Source of the DNA: Crocinitomicaceae bacterium
GTDB lineage: Bacteria; Bacteroidota; Bacteroidia; Flavobacteriales_D; Crocinitomicaceae
Assembly: GCA_023262855.1 (NCBI GenBank)
Contig: JALQYQ010000004.1
Location: 44,841 to 108,840 of the forward strand
Direction: 5' to 3'
Length of the DNA: 64,000 nucleotides
Shown here: positions 1 to 7,899 of the stretch, piece after piece
Numbering within the stretch: the stretch's first letter is position 1
Layout: each line of letters opens with the position of its first letter
Position numbers and translations under genes: made by a program
The notes under the pieces: generated by a model
Database searches by the model: none
Seen by the model: the letters and a program-made list of their open reading frames with translations, nothing else
Told to the model about the DNA's origin: nothing

Positions 1-593
1 AGCGTAATGTCTAATTTTTTATCAGTAAGTTTTTTGAATGTTTCATTCAAGTGCATTTCACCATCAAATCCACGCACAATTCCATCACTGTGAACAATTC
101 GACCTTCTAAAAATGCGTAACGTTGATAACCGTAAACACCTTTAATTGTGATTCCTTTATATGGACGAAGAATTAAGCGCATTCCATCCAACATGTTGTC
201 ATAGCCAAGTGCTCTATCTTCATATGCGCGCAAAGCCAATCCAGAACCAAATTGTTCGTAAATTGAACCAAGTGTAACATCAACAAAGTCATTAGCATAT
301 CCAACATAACGCATTCCAATTCCTGTCCCATCAAATGTTGAAGGATAACCTTGAATTCTTGGTAAATACGATTCAAAACGCATACCTGCACGGAAATTTC
401 CTTGCGTGTAAAAAACGTTCATGTAGGAATTCAACAAACCTTTTTGGGCGGGTTGAGTTGCCCCAATGATTGAATCTTCATTCAGGTATTGAAATGTACT
501 TTCAATATTTCCAGTAAAATTTCCGGTAGAAACTTGACCAAAAGCTGCAAGACTTCCGGTCAAAATTGCCGTGCTAATAAGTAGTTTTTTCAT
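1..593 (-). CDS. DUF6029-like outer-membrane protein (partial)
   Basis: The first 197 codons of a larger gene; the C-terminus lies beyond the left edge of the window. The ATG at 593 opens a signal peptide that ends near AAFGQ. The mature part is rich in alternating aromatic and polar residues, as in a beta-barrel, and carries GSIYEQFGSGLALRAYEDRA and GYDNMLDG, which I associate with the Bacteroidota DUF6029 family of predicted outer-membrane proteins. No reaction is known for that family. It lies 62 bp downstream of a TlpA-like thioredoxin on the same strand and is probably co-transcribed with it. The family name is from memory; the export prediction is firmer. Confidence 0.7.
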   Translation of the reverse strand, partial: MKKLLISTAILTGSLAAFGQVSTGNFTGNIESTFQYLNEDSIIGATQPAQKGLLNSYMNVFYTQGNFRAGMRFESYLPRIQGYPSTFDGTGIGMRYVGYANDFVDVTLGSIYEQFGSGLALRAYEDRALGYDNMLDGMRLILRPYKGITIKGVYGYQRYAFLEGRIVHSDGIVRGFDGEMHLNETFKKLTDKKLDIT

Positions 594-655
594 TCAATAA
601 GTAGCTTTGAAGGAAGAACAATTAGGTTTTGCTCTTCCTTAGAAATTTGGAGGTA

Positions 656-1177
656 TTATTTTGCTGAAATCTTTTTGATTTCTTCGTATAATTTTTCTTC
701 GTCGCCAGCAGCGTAATTGTTGTGAGAATACACAATGTTACCGTCTTTATCAACCAAGAACGTGTGAGGAACATTGTTTACACCCATCGCACGTTTAAAA
801 TCACCATTTGTATCCATTAACACAAGGTAATCCCATGCTTTTCCGTTTGCGTAAACAGCAACAGAATTCATAGTTTTTTGGTCGTCAATTGAAACTGCAA
901 CTAAATTAACTCCCGTTTCTTCTTGCCAATCTGGATACAATTCATGGATTGCATTTAACTCACGTTTACATGGTGCACACCAAGTTGCCCAGAAACTGAT
1001 TACAACTGGACCTTCAAATCCCAACTCAGCAGTATTAACATCATTGCCTTCCATGTCTTTTAATTTGACAGATGGTAATTGTTTAACACCTTCTGAATGG
1101 GTTTCAGTAGTTGTTTCTTGTGCCATTGAAGAAAGGGCGAATGTAAATCCTAGAAATAATAAGATGACTTTTTTCAT
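656..1177 (-). CDS. TlpA/ResA-family thiol-disulfide oxidoreductase
   Basis: A 173-residue periplasmic thioredoxin-fold protein. A signal peptide covers about residues 1-19, followed by an acidic linker and a redoxin domain with the WCAPC active site (C67, C70) and the cis-proline region NNVPHTFLVDKDG. TlpA/ResA proteins reduce or maintain disulfides of exported proteins, often in cytochrome c maturation; the actual client here is unknown. It lies upstream of the DUF6029-like gene, so that protein could be a client or a partner (inference). A promoter with both elements sits about 50 bases upstream. Length and motifs are normal for the family. Confidence 0.9.
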   Translation of the reverse strand: MKKVILLFLGFTFALSSMAQETTTETHSEGVKQLPSVKLKDMEGNDVNTAELGFEGPVVISFWATWCAPCKRELNAIHELYPDWQEETGVNLVAVSIDDQKTMNSVAVYANGKAWDYLVLMDTNGDFKRAMGVNNVPHTFLVDKDGNIVYSHNNYAAGDEEKLYEEIKKISAK

Positions 1178-1228
1178 TTTAGTATAGTTTTATGTTTTAA
1201 CAGTTCTTTTCAAAAACCTTGCCGATAT

Positions 1229-1259
1229 CAAAGATACACTTATCAAAAGGTTTTAACAA
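1229..1259 (-). promoter_or_regulatory. Bacteroidota-type promoter for the TlpA gene
   Basis: On the minus strand, TATCTTTG (complement of 1229-1236) matches the -7 consensus TAnnTTTG. A TTG (complement of 1257-1259) lies 20 bases upstream of it as the -33 element. The predicted transcript would start near 1222 and leave a leader of about 45 bases before the ATG at 1177. Confidence 0.6.
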
Positions 1260-1418
1260 CAATAGATTCAAAACAACTCTTGAAATCCTAAGCTGTATTT
1301 CCAGTTACTTTTGAGTTATCAAATGGATGATATGAAAAAGAGTTGAAAGGTTTGGCATACTTTTTTCTTTCAATCTTAAAATTTTAGGATTACAATGAAT
1401 TGGTGTTTTTAGAATTTT

Positions 1419-1444
1419 TTGTATATCTTTATTAGCTATATTTG
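1419..1444 (+). promoter_or_regulatory. Promoter for the T9SS protein at 1472
   Basis: TATATTTG at 1437-1444 is a perfect TAnnTTTG -7 element; a TTG at 1419-1421 lies 15 bases upstream, slightly shorter than the usual spacing. Transcription should start around 1450. That rules out the in-frame TTG at 1442 and the ATG at 1445 as starts and favours the ATGs at 1466 or 1472. Confidence 0.55.
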
Positions 1445-1471
1445 ATGTTGAATACACTCATACTAATGAAT

Positions 1472-2263
1472 ATGAAGAAATTAATACTAGGTTTTACAGC
1501 AATTTGTGCGTTGTCAATGACAACAGCAAAAGCTCAAAGTGGGGTTGAAATACAATTGGATGGAGTTGGTGCAAACTTAGCAGGAACAACACACAACGTT
1601 AACTTGACAATGAGTTCTACAGAATTATCAAATTTAGGTAATGGAACAGGTTTGTATGAGATACATTTTGATGTAACAAACAATACTGGGGCAGACGCTC
1701 AATGGAAAATTACACGTAAAAAAATTAGTGTTCCTACAACATGGGTTGATCAAGTTTGTTGGCCGCCACAATGTTATAACGCTAACGGTGATGTGTATTC
1801 AACACCAAATACTTCTGGTAACCCAGCACCGACCATTGTTAATGGTACAGCAATGACAACAAACGCAGCTGTTGCAGAAATGAAACCAAGAATTACAATT
1901 GATTTAGGTGCAGCTTCAACTGGAACATATCGCTATTATGTAACTGATGCAGCAACTGGAACCTATTTGGATTCAATTGATTTAACAATCAATTTTGCGC
2001 TGGCTGTTAACCCTATCAAACAAAATCCAACAATTAGTTTGAGTCCAAACCCGGCAACAGATAATGTAACTGTTCAATTAGGGAATGCTGAAACAGGTTC
2101 AGTTCGTATCGTTGATGCTTTAGGAAATGTTGTTTACAACGAACAAATTGCAAATGGAACTAAAAGTATCGATGTGTCAAACTTCAAAAATGGTGTTTAC
2201 TTCGTTATTATCGATCCATCTGATGCAAAACCAGTGAACAGAAAATTGATTATTAGACATTAA
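1472..2263 (+). CDS. Secreted protein with T9SS type A sorting domain
   Basis: A 263-residue exported protein. MKKLILG at 1472 starts a clean signal peptide ending at TTAKAQ. The middle region (about residues 25-185) has no function I recognise; it looks like a beta-sandwich and contains a short cysteine-proline loop, VCWPPQC. The last 75 residues form a Por secretion (type A) sorting domain: SLSPNPATDNVTVQL, then VRIVDALGNVVY, and FKNGVYFV near the end. Such domains send proteins through the type IX system to the cell surface or medium. A TTG at 1442 extends the frame, but it overlaps the -7 promoter element. The gene is alone, with its own promoter and terminator. Confidence 0.85.
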   Translation: MKKLILGFTAICALSMTTAKAQSGVEIQLDGVGANLAGTTHNVNLTMSSTELSNLGNGTGLYEIHFDVTNNTGADAQWKITRKKISVPTTWVDQVCWPPQCYNANGDVYSTPNTSGNPAPTIVNGTAMTTNAAVAEMKPRITIDLGAASTGTYRYYVTDAATGTYLDSIDLTINFALAVNPIKQNPTISLSPNPATDNVTVQLGNAETGSVRIVDALGNVVYNEQIANGTKSIDVSNFKNGVYFVIIDPSDAKPVNRKLIIRH

Positions 2264-2282
2264 TGTCAAATTCAAAATACCA

Positions 2283-2312
2283 AAGGCCGCTTTTTTAGCG
2301 GTCTTTTTTTTG
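2283..2312 (+). terminator. Rho-independent terminator
   Basis: A stem of GGCCGC paired with GCGGTC (one G-T pair) around a T/A loop is followed by a run of eight T. It lies 20 bases after the stop codon of the T9SS gene. Confidence 0.75.
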
Positions 2313-2336
2313 TCTAAACAATTCTACTTGATGGAA

Positions 2337-2368
2337 TTGAGGATTCTTAAAAGGTATTCTTATATTTG
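2337..2368 (+). promoter_or_regulatory. Promoter for the cysQ operon
   Basis: TTG at 2337-2339 and TATATTTG at 2361-2368 are separated by 21 bases, matching the Bacteroidota -33/-7 pattern. The start codon of cysQ lies 25 bases downstream. Confidence 0.6.
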
Positions 2369-2393
2369 AAAAACACATCAAAGGCCAATAAAT

Positions 2394-3197
2394 TTGTTAA
2401 AAGAAGAGTATTTCATTGCACTAAAAGCTTCTGTCAAAGCATCAGAAGTGATTATGGATTACTATTCACAAGGATTTGATACAGAAATAAAAGCGGATGG
2501 TTCACCTGTTACCCAAGCTGATTTAGCTTCATCCGAAATAATTGAAGCTTTTTTATCACAAACATCTTTTCCTATAACAAGCGAAGAAATGGAAAAAATA
2601 CCATTTGATATTCGCAAAGAATGGACAGATTCCTGGTGTGTTGATCCTTTAGATGGTACAAAAGAGTTTGTCAAAAAAAATGGTGAATTCGCTGTAAACA
2701 TTGCACACATTCAAAAAAATGAACCTGTTTTTGGACTTATTGCTTCACCGATCAATCAAGAAATTATTTTTGGAGGTAAGGAATTCGGTGTTTTTATCTG
2801 TTCCTTTGATAGAATTAGCGACCCTGATAAATGGACACGTATTGAACGGAAAAAAATATTGACAGAAACACTGGTAATTGCAGGTTCGCGCACGCACAAT
2901 TCAGGTCCAGTTTTAAATTACATCAATCAATTAAAACCGCATTTTTCAGCAATTAACTATTTAAAAAAAGGATCCTCGCTTAAATTTTTTGATTTAGCTC
3001 AAGGATTTGCAGATACATATCCGCGTTTCGCACCAACCATGGAGTGGGACATTGCTCCTGGACAAGCAATATTAGAAGCTTTGGGTGGAACTGTGCATCA
3101 TGCATTTGAAATGGAACCGTTGAAATACAACAAAGAAAACTTGACGAATCCCTATTTTATCGCCAATACTCAAGCTTTTAACAATCATTTTGCGTGA
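2394..3197 (+). CDS. cysQ: 3'(2'),5'-bisphosphate nucleotidase CysQ
   Basis: An inositol-monophosphatase-superfamily protein of 267 residues. CysQ removes the 3' phosphate from PAP or PAPS formed during sulfate assimilation, using Mg2+. The metal ligands are visible: E64-E65 in TSEEME, DPLDGTKEF at 84-92, and WDIAPGQA starting at W218. The extended loop after DPLDGTKEF is typical of CysQ rather than of plain inositol monophosphatase. The start is TTG; no ATG is available between the upstream in-frame stop and this codon. It begins an operon: its stop codon overlaps the GTG of the next gene by four bases, so cysQ is translationally coupled to two outer-membrane barrel genes. Confidence 0.88.
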   Translation: MLKEEYFIALKASVKASEVIMDYYSQGFDTEIKADGSPVTQADLASSEIIEAFLSQTSFPITSEEMEKIPFDIRKEWTDSWCVDPLDGTKEFVKKNGEFAVNIAHIQKNEPVFGLIASPINQEIIFGGKEFGVFICSFDRISDPDKWTRIERKKILTETLVIAGSRTHNSGPVLNYINQLKPHFSAINYLKKGSSLKFFDLAQGFADTYPRFAPTMEWDIAPGQAILEALGGTVHHAFEMEPLKYNKENLTNPYFIANTQAFNNHFA

Positions 3198-4744
3198 AAA
3201 GAAAACTCTTGACATATGGCTTTCTGTTTGTTGCTTTACTCGCCAAATCGCAACAAAACACTGTTTTGATTCAAAGTTATTTTAAGGATCAATTGTTCAA
3301 CAACGCGCGTAGCGAAAAATATGTTGGGTCTTCATTTCTTCCAGTATTAGAAAGTGAATACAACTTAAATACAATCATTCGCGATTCAAGTATTCAATAT
3401 TACGACTTTACAGAGGTGATCTTTAAAAAACACTTACTTGAAGCGAAAGGAGACAATTACAAATTGACCATTTCTCCAACATTTGACTTTTCAATAAGCA
3501 GGGATTTAAGCGACACAACCAAACCTGGATTGTTTCAAAACACACGCGGACTCTTCATTGAAGGTGATTTACTCAAGAATTTTTCCTTCATGACTTCGGT
3601 CTATGAAAATCAAGCTCATTATAATTCTTATGAAAGTTCTTACTACTCATCTGTAGGAGAAATGTATCCTCAAGGAACAAATTACTTGACACAAAACGCT
3701 GTTATTCCAGGTGCTGGAAGAACAAAACCTTTCAAAAATGGAGGATTCGATTACGCCTATGCCATTGGAAATATTGTTTATCGTCCACTTCCTTCACTGG
3801 CAATAATTGCTGGAAATTCTTCTCAATTTATTGGTGATGGCCATCGCTCAATTTTACTTTCGGACAATTCAGTTTCGGCCCCATTTTTTCGCGTTGATTA
3901 TAAAATCTCACATAAATGGGAGTTCAATTATTTGCGTTCAAAATTATTTAATTTGATGCGTCGACCATTGAGCACAACCGTAGAAGCTTATTACGAAACA
4001 AAAGCATATTCCGTCAATTATTTAACCTACAAGCCAATTGATCGATTTTCAATTAGTCTTTTTGAAGGAATCATTTGGTCGAAAGGTGATTCTATTACAT
4101 CCACACATGTACACCCGCTATTTTACAATCCAATACCCTTTGTTTCCGGTTTGATACTTAACAACAAAGAAATTAACTCAATGTATGGATTGAATTTGTC
4201 TTACGCTTTAGAAGCAAATCATCGTTTTTACGGACAAATTGGAATTAGCAATTTAGAAGTTAAAAACTCTGCTTTTCAAATTGGATATCGCGGTTACAAT
4301 TATTTCGGGTTAAAGGATTTCATACTTCAATTAGAATATAACAATGTGGCGGAAAACACTTATAATGCTTCAGTAAGTCGTTTAAATTACAGCGCTTACA
4401 ATTTACCAATGGCTCATGTTAAAGGCAATGCTTTTCAAGAGATGTTGCTACGATCTAATTATTCATATAAGCGCTTGTTTCTGGATGTAAAAGCAAGTTA
4501 TTACCTGCTGAAAAACTATAATACACTGAGTTTGCTACCCTTTGACAAAAACTTACCAAGTTCCAATGGAAACATTTTTTTGAGCCAAATTGAAATTGGT
4601 TATCGATTCAATAAATTGTTGAATTTTAGTGTGTTTAGTGCTTGGCTGTTTCGAACTGAAAACACGAATCTCACACATTTAGTTACAAATCAATTTACTG
4701 TTGGACTTCGAACAGCACTAATTAATCATTACAACGACTTTTGA
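3194..4744 (+). CDS. Wzi/RemB-like outer-membrane beta-barrel protein
   Basis: A 516-residue exported protein whose GTG start lies inside the end of cysQ (GTGA overlap). A short signal peptide ends near LLAKSQ; the rest alternates aromatic and polar residues as in a large beta-barrel. The stretch FIGDGHRSILLSD recurs as FIGEGNRSMFLSD in the next gene, so the two are paralogues. I associate this fold with the capsule-assembly Wzi family and the gliding protein RemB, outer-membrane proteins that hold or assemble surface polysaccharide or aid motility. The exact role cannot be read from the sequence. Its stop TGA overlaps the ATG of the next gene by one base. Confidence 0.65.
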   Translation: MKRKLLTYGFLFVALLAKSQQNTVLIQSYFKDQLFNNARSEKYVGSSFLPVLESEYNLNTIIRDSSIQYYDFTEVIFKKHLLEAKGDNYKLTISPTFDFSISRDLSDTTKPGLFQNTRGLFIEGDLLKNFSFMTSVYENQAHYNSYESSYYSSVGEMYPQGTNYLTQNAVIPGAGRTKPFKNGGFDYAYAIGNIVYRPLPSLAIIAGNSSQFIGDGHRSILLSDNSVSAPFFRVDYKISHKWEFNYLRSKLFNLMRRPLSTTVEAYYETKAYSVNYLTYKPIDRFSISLFEGIIWSKGDSITSTHVHPLFYNPIPFVSGLILNNKEINSMYGLNLSYALEANHRFYGQIGISNLEVKNSAFQIGYRGYNYFGLKDFILQLEYNNVAENTYNASVSRLNYSAYNLPMAHVKGNAFQEMLLRSNYSYKRLFLDVKASYYLLKNYNTLSLLPFDKNLPSSNGNIFLSQIEIGYRFNKLLNFSVFSAWLFRTENTNLTHLVTNQFTVGLRTALINHYNDF

Positions 4745-6171
4745 TGAAATTTTTACTTTACATAACTTTTTTCGTCAGTTTTTGCAGTTATTCGCAAGGA
4801 ACAGTTGGTTTGCTATATGAAGAAATGCCAAGTGATTCGGTTCAAAAATCAAGCGTTTCCGTGCACACAGGTTATTTTCCACAGACACGTTTAATCAATA
4901 AAATAGCAGATTCAACAGGAGTAAAAAAATCCTATTTATCCATAACTGGATTGATAGATGGCGGGATTCGATATTCAGATCAAGCTGAATTTCGTGCAGG
5001 CCTGGGACTTCAATTGGAAAGCACGATTAAAGAAAAGTGGTTCATTCGTTTCGCTGGTGTTGAAGGATTATCGCGAGCAGATTCAATTTATCAGCCAAAA
5101 GCATACATTTTTAACCCGAAAGGAAAAAATTTCTTGTACACTGATTTAAGAGGGCGTTTATCTTACACACCAAATTCTATTTTTAATTTTCAAGTTGGAC
5201 TGGATCATAATTTTATCGGAGAAGGAAATCGTTCAATGTTTTTGAGCGATTATGGTAAACCCTATCCATTTGGTCAAATCAAAGCACGTTTTTGGAGAGT
5301 AGAATATACTGTTTTGTACCAGTTTTTCAGAGAACAAGCAGGTGATAGGTGGAAATCGAAAAACGGAGTAACACATCACATCAGTTTGAACGCAACGAAA
5401 TGGTTGAATATTGGTGTTTTTGAATCCGTTATTTTTCTACCAAAAGATACCATGCTCAATCGCGGATACGATGCCGAATATTTGAATCCTGTTATTTTCT
5501 ATCGCCCACAAGAATATGCAATGGGTTCTTCAGATAATGTTGTTTTGGGTTTGAGTTTCAGCGCAAAATACAAAAAACACATGCTTTACGGTCAATTTAT
5601 TCTCGATGAGTTTTTATTGGCAGAAGTGAAAGCTAAATCTGGTTGGTGGGCAAATAAATATGGTGGACAGCTTGGAGTCAAAGGTAGATTTGAAAGCAGA
5701 AAAGCTAAATCATTCTATCGCTTGGAATATAATTTTGCACGTCCTTATACTTATGCTCATTTAAATTCTGGGCAAAATTATGGCAATCAAGGAATGACTT
5801 TGGCTCATCCGTATGGTTCAAATTTTATGGAATTGTTGGGAGAATACAAAGTGCAATTAAAAAAATGGTCACTTAAAGGTTTTGCAAGCTATTTCCTTCG
5901 TGGTTATGACAAAGATGGCTTCAGTTATGGAGGTAACATTTACCAACCATACACCTTACGTCCATCGGATTACGGCAATTTTATTGGACAAGGATTAGGA
6001 AATAATGGATTGCGTTTGAGTCTTTCCGTTTCTTATCAACTTGTCGCTGACGGCAATATTCAGGCATTTTTTGAAAACCAAGTACGTTACGACAGCGCGT
6101 TTAAATCAACGATGTATATCCCCATGATCGGAATTCGAAGTTGTTTATGGAATGATTATCGAAATTATTAA
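4744..6171 (+). CDS. Wzi/RemB-like outer-membrane beta-barrel protein (second copy)
   Basis: A paralogue of the preceding gene, 475 residues from the ATG at 4744, which overlaps the upstream stop (TGATG); a TTG one codon earlier is less likely. A signal peptide ends near FCSYSQ. Conserved family stretches include FIGEGNRSMFLSD, NPVIFYRPQEY, LYGQFILDEF and GWWANKYGGQLG, which I recall from Bacteroidota proteins annotated as RemB or capsule-assembly Wzi-like. A 16- to 18-strand barrel is likely. The role is probably in surface polysaccharide or adhesion (inference). A strong terminator follows directly, so cysQ and the two barrels form a closed three-gene operon. Confidence 0.7.
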   Translation: MKFLLYITFFVSFCSYSQGTVGLLYEEMPSDSVQKSSVSVHTGYFPQTRLINKIADSTGVKKSYLSITGLIDGGIRYSDQAEFRAGLGLQLESTIKEKWFIRFAGVEGLSRADSIYQPKAYIFNPKGKNFLYTDLRGRLSYTPNSIFNFQVGLDHNFIGEGNRSMFLSDYGKPYPFGQIKARFWRVEYTVLYQFFREQAGDRWKSKNGVTHHISLNATKWLNIGVFESVIFLPKDTMLNRGYDAEYLNPVIFYRPQEYAMGSSDNVVLGLSFSAKYKKHMLYGQFILDEFLLAEVKAKSGWWANKYGGQLGVKGRFESRKAKSFYRLEYNFARPYTYAHLNSGQNYGNQGMTLAHPYGSNFMELLGEYKVQLKKWSLKGFASYFLRGYDKDGFSYGGNIYQPYTLRPSDYGNFIGQGLGNNGLRLSLSVSYQLVADGNIQAFFENQVRYDSAFKSTMYIPMIGIRSCLWNDYRNY

Positions 6172-6172
6172 T

Positions 6173-6208
6173 AAAAAAAGCGACCATATTTCTATGATCG
6201 CTTTTTTT
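6173..6208 (+). terminator. Rho-independent terminator of the cysQ operon
   Basis: AGCGACCAT and ATGATCGCT form a nine-pair stem (one G-T pair) with a six-base loop, flanked by seven A on the left and seven T on the right. It starts right after the stop codon at 6171. The flanking A and T runs would also let it act on the opposite strand. Confidence 0.8.
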
Positions 6209-6229
6209 GAGTCCCTGCACATCGTAAAA

Positions 6230-6343
6230 TTGGTAGGTTAAGTGTCGGGAGCATCAATAAAAACGGGAAACAATTAGTGGAGAAGTTTATTCTTAACTTT
6301 TACCAACCTCAACCTAAACATGTATGGGAACCTTTCCACTAAT
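6230..6343. other. Possible structured element with crossing inverted repeats
   Basis: Between the 3' ends of two convergent genes, TTGGTA (6230-6235) and GTTAAG (6237-6242) can pair with TACCAA (6301-6306) and CTTAAC (6292-6297). ATTAGTGGA at 6273-6281, inside that loop, pairs perfectly with TCCACTAAT at 6335-6343 outside it. The crossing arrangement would be a pseudoknot if transcribed. This is read by eye; chance is possible in AT-rich DNA. Confidence 0.3.
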
Positions 6344-6354
6344 CGAATCACCGT

Positions 6355-6678
6355 TTATAAGCCAATAATATGTCGTAATTCGACTTCGGTGACACTGCGT
6401 TTTACGCCTTCTTGATTTAAATATGTGCGGTTAACCAGTCGACCGTGAATTGCTACTTTTTTTCCTTTTTCGGCGTACTGTTCGATGAACTGAGCCATGT
6501 TTCCCCAGGCAAAAACGCGGTGCCACTCGGTGTCAGATTTAATTTTTCCATTGTTTGCTCGATACGTTTTATCCGTCGCTATGCTAAAGCGAGCGACTTT
6601 ACTTCCGTTATCGAAATTTGTTATTTCGGCTTGAGTGCCAATGTTTCCTACGAGTGTAATGTGATTTCTAAGTGTCAT
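6355..6678 (-). CDS. ssb: Single-stranded DNA-binding protein paralogue 1
   Basis: A 107-residue OB-fold protein with the SSB signature: MTLRNHITLVGNIG at the start, VARFSIATD, DTEWHRVFAWGNMA and KKVAIHGRLVNRTY. It covers only the DNA-binding fold. The long Gln/Gly/Pro linker and the acidic DDxPF-like tip that recruits partner proteins in housekeeping SSB are missing, so it probably binds ssDNA without the usual docking (inference). It is the last gene of a leftward cluster containing two more ssb paralogues and a four-helix-bundle gene. It could serve repair, competence or recombination; the main replicative SSB is probably encoded elsewhere. Confidence 0.85.
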   Translation of the reverse strand: MTLRNHITLVGNIGTQAEITNFDNGSKVARFSIATDKTYRANNGKIKSDTEWHRVFAWGNMAQFIEQYAEKGKKVAIHGRLVNRTYLNQEGVKRSVTEVELRHIIGL

Positions 6679-6767
6679 GTTTGTGAATTTTATGGGTGAA
6701 ATGAATTGTATATTTGAGTTTAAAAATGGGTGATGTGTTTTTAAACTTTTACCTAAGAATTGAGCAT

Positions 6768-7178
6768 TTACAACTTGTGTTCCGACTCATTCTTATTACT
6801 GATGTAGTTGATTAATCCTTGAATGATTTTTGAAACTTCCTTAGCTAATGCATATAATTCAGCAGTTAATTCTGATTCGAAATAGCCAAGTTCTTTTGCA
6901 AGTATTAGTTGCGTTGTTAAAGAAGCGGCAGATCCTTTTGCACTGCGAAGAAAATCAATCGTCATGGTAGGAATTGTTTGCTCGTATCCAGCGGCTATTT
7001 GACTACAAATTGCAATTGCTGTTTGTTTCATATGACTATCGAATTGGGGATCAACAAGGTTCTCCTTTTCTTTCAGTTGTTTGAAAACACTAATCAGCAA
7101 TTTGTGCCCTTTTTGCCATGCGATCAAATCTTCAAATGAAAATAGTTCTTTTCGTTGTGTCATTACGCATGTCTCCAT
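6768..7178 (-). CDS. S23-type four-helix-bundle protein
   Basis: A 136-residue, mostly helical protein that begins directly after the stop codon of the second ssb gene (TAAATG). FEDLIAWQKGHKL near residue 15 and the later AICSQIAAGYE and FLRSAKGSAASLTTQL segments match the S23/four-helix-bundle family (related to 23S rRNA intervening-sequence proteins and to Avd of diversity-generating retroelements). These form pentameric barrels and bind nucleic acid in the studied cases; the role of stand-alone copies is unknown. Its place between ssb genes suggests a single-strand nucleic acid connection (inference). No reverse transcriptase lies nearby. A second, different family member is at 44930. Confidence 0.75.
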   Translation of the reverse strand: METCVMTQRKELFSFEDLIAWQKGHKLLISVFKQLKEKENLVDPQFDSHMKQTAIAICSQIAAGYEQTIPTMTIDFLRSAKGSAASLTTQLILAKELGYFESELTAELYALAKEVSKIIQGLINYISNKNESEHKL

Positions 7179-7490
7179 TTACAGAATAATTAAATCATTC
7201 ACTTCCACCTCTGAGACAAATTTTCGTTGTCCTTCTTGCTGATAAAAACGAGAAACTAATTTCCCTTCAACGGCCAAATCCATTCCAACTTGCCCAAGTT
7301 CTTCGATAACTTGCACCCAACGTCCCCAAGCTGTAAGCTGATGCCATTGACTTCTTGTTTTGGTTTTACCTGATTCATCCAAGTACATTTCTTTAGTTGA
7401 CATGGTGAATTTTGCAATTTTTCTTCCGCTTGGTAATTGCACAACTTTTGGTGCTGAGCACACTTTTCCTATTAAATTAACGTGATTCAT
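7179..7490 (-). CDS. ssb: Single-stranded DNA-binding protein paralogue 2
   Basis: A 103-residue SSB OB-fold protein. The frame is open far upstream, but homology starts at the ATG at 7490 (MNHVNLIGKVCSAPKVV), giving a normal short SSB; the longer version would read through a terminator-like hairpin. Family motifs are KIAKFTMSTKE, SQWHQLTAWGRW and MDLAVEGKLVSRFY. Like its neighbours it lacks the flexible linker and acidic C-terminal tip. The stop codon touches the start codon of the four-helix-bundle gene, so those two should be translationally coupled. It has diverged clearly from the two flanking paralogues. Confidence 0.85.
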   Translation of the reverse strand: MNHVNLIGKVCSAPKVVQLPSGRKIAKFTMSTKEMYLDESGKTKTRSQWHQLTAWGRWVQVIEELGQVGMDLAVEGKLVSRFYQQEGQRKFVSEVEVNDLIIL

Positions 7491-7502
7491 TTTTTGTGGT
7501 TT

Positions 7503-7527
7503 AAAAAGGAGCCGCCTGAACGGCTCC
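7503..7527 (-). terminator. Hairpin between ssb paralogues 3 and 2
   Basis: A perfect seven-pair stem (GGAGCCG/CGGCTCC) with a six-base loop is followed on the minus strand by five T. It lies 19 bases after the end of the 7546-7899 gene and could terminate or attenuate read-through into the next ssb gene. Confidence 0.6.
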
Positions 7528-7545
7528 GTGATTGGTAGATTAGGT

Positions 7546-7899
7546 TTATTTTTGTGCTGAATCAGATTTCGGCTGTAAAAGCAAAAATTCTGTTGCCTCA
7601 ATGATGGTTCCGTAGCGCTTTTCACCCGTTTTTGTTTCATAGGTTTGATGCACAAGCTTGCCTTCAACAATTACTTCCTGCCCTTTATTCAAGGCTTTTT
7701 TTACTCGTTCGGCGATTCTTCCCCAAGCATTAATTGTATGCCATTGTGTGTTATCGTGCCACTGTCCGTTTTTGTCTTTGTAACTCTCGTTTGTTGCCAA
7801 TGTAAAACGAGCCAATGTTCTTCCTGTTTCGAAGGTTGTTACTTCTGGTTGTGCCCCAAGGCGTCCAATCAAACTTACTTTGTTGCGTAATGTGTTCAT
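7546..7899 (-). CDS. ssb: Single-stranded DNA-binding protein paralogue 3
   Basis: A 117-residue SSB protein, first gene of the leftward ssb cluster. The OB fold is complete: MNTLRNKVSLIGRLGAQPEV, TLARFTLATNESY, NTQWHTINAWGRIA and QEVIVEGKLVHQTY. After the fold only about ten polar residues follow (PKSDSAQK), with no acidic tip. Its first residues and the leader ACAAACATG closely resemble those of paralogue 1, which suggests duplication within the cluster. It probably coats ssDNA in repair or recombination. No clear TAnnTTTG promoter was found in front of it; the preceding 270 bases are very AT-rich. Confidence 0.88.
   Translation of the reverse strand: MNTLRNKVSLIGRLGAQPEVTTFETGRTLARFTLATNESYKDKNGQWHDNTQWHTINAWGRIAERVKKALNKGQEVIVEGKLVHQTYETKTGEKRYGTIIEATEFLLLQPKSDSAQK

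Noticed and set aside
6768..7178. Diversity-generating retroelement
   Set aside because: The four-helix-bundle protein is Avd-like, but no reverse transcriptase or template/variable repeat was found near it or near 44930.
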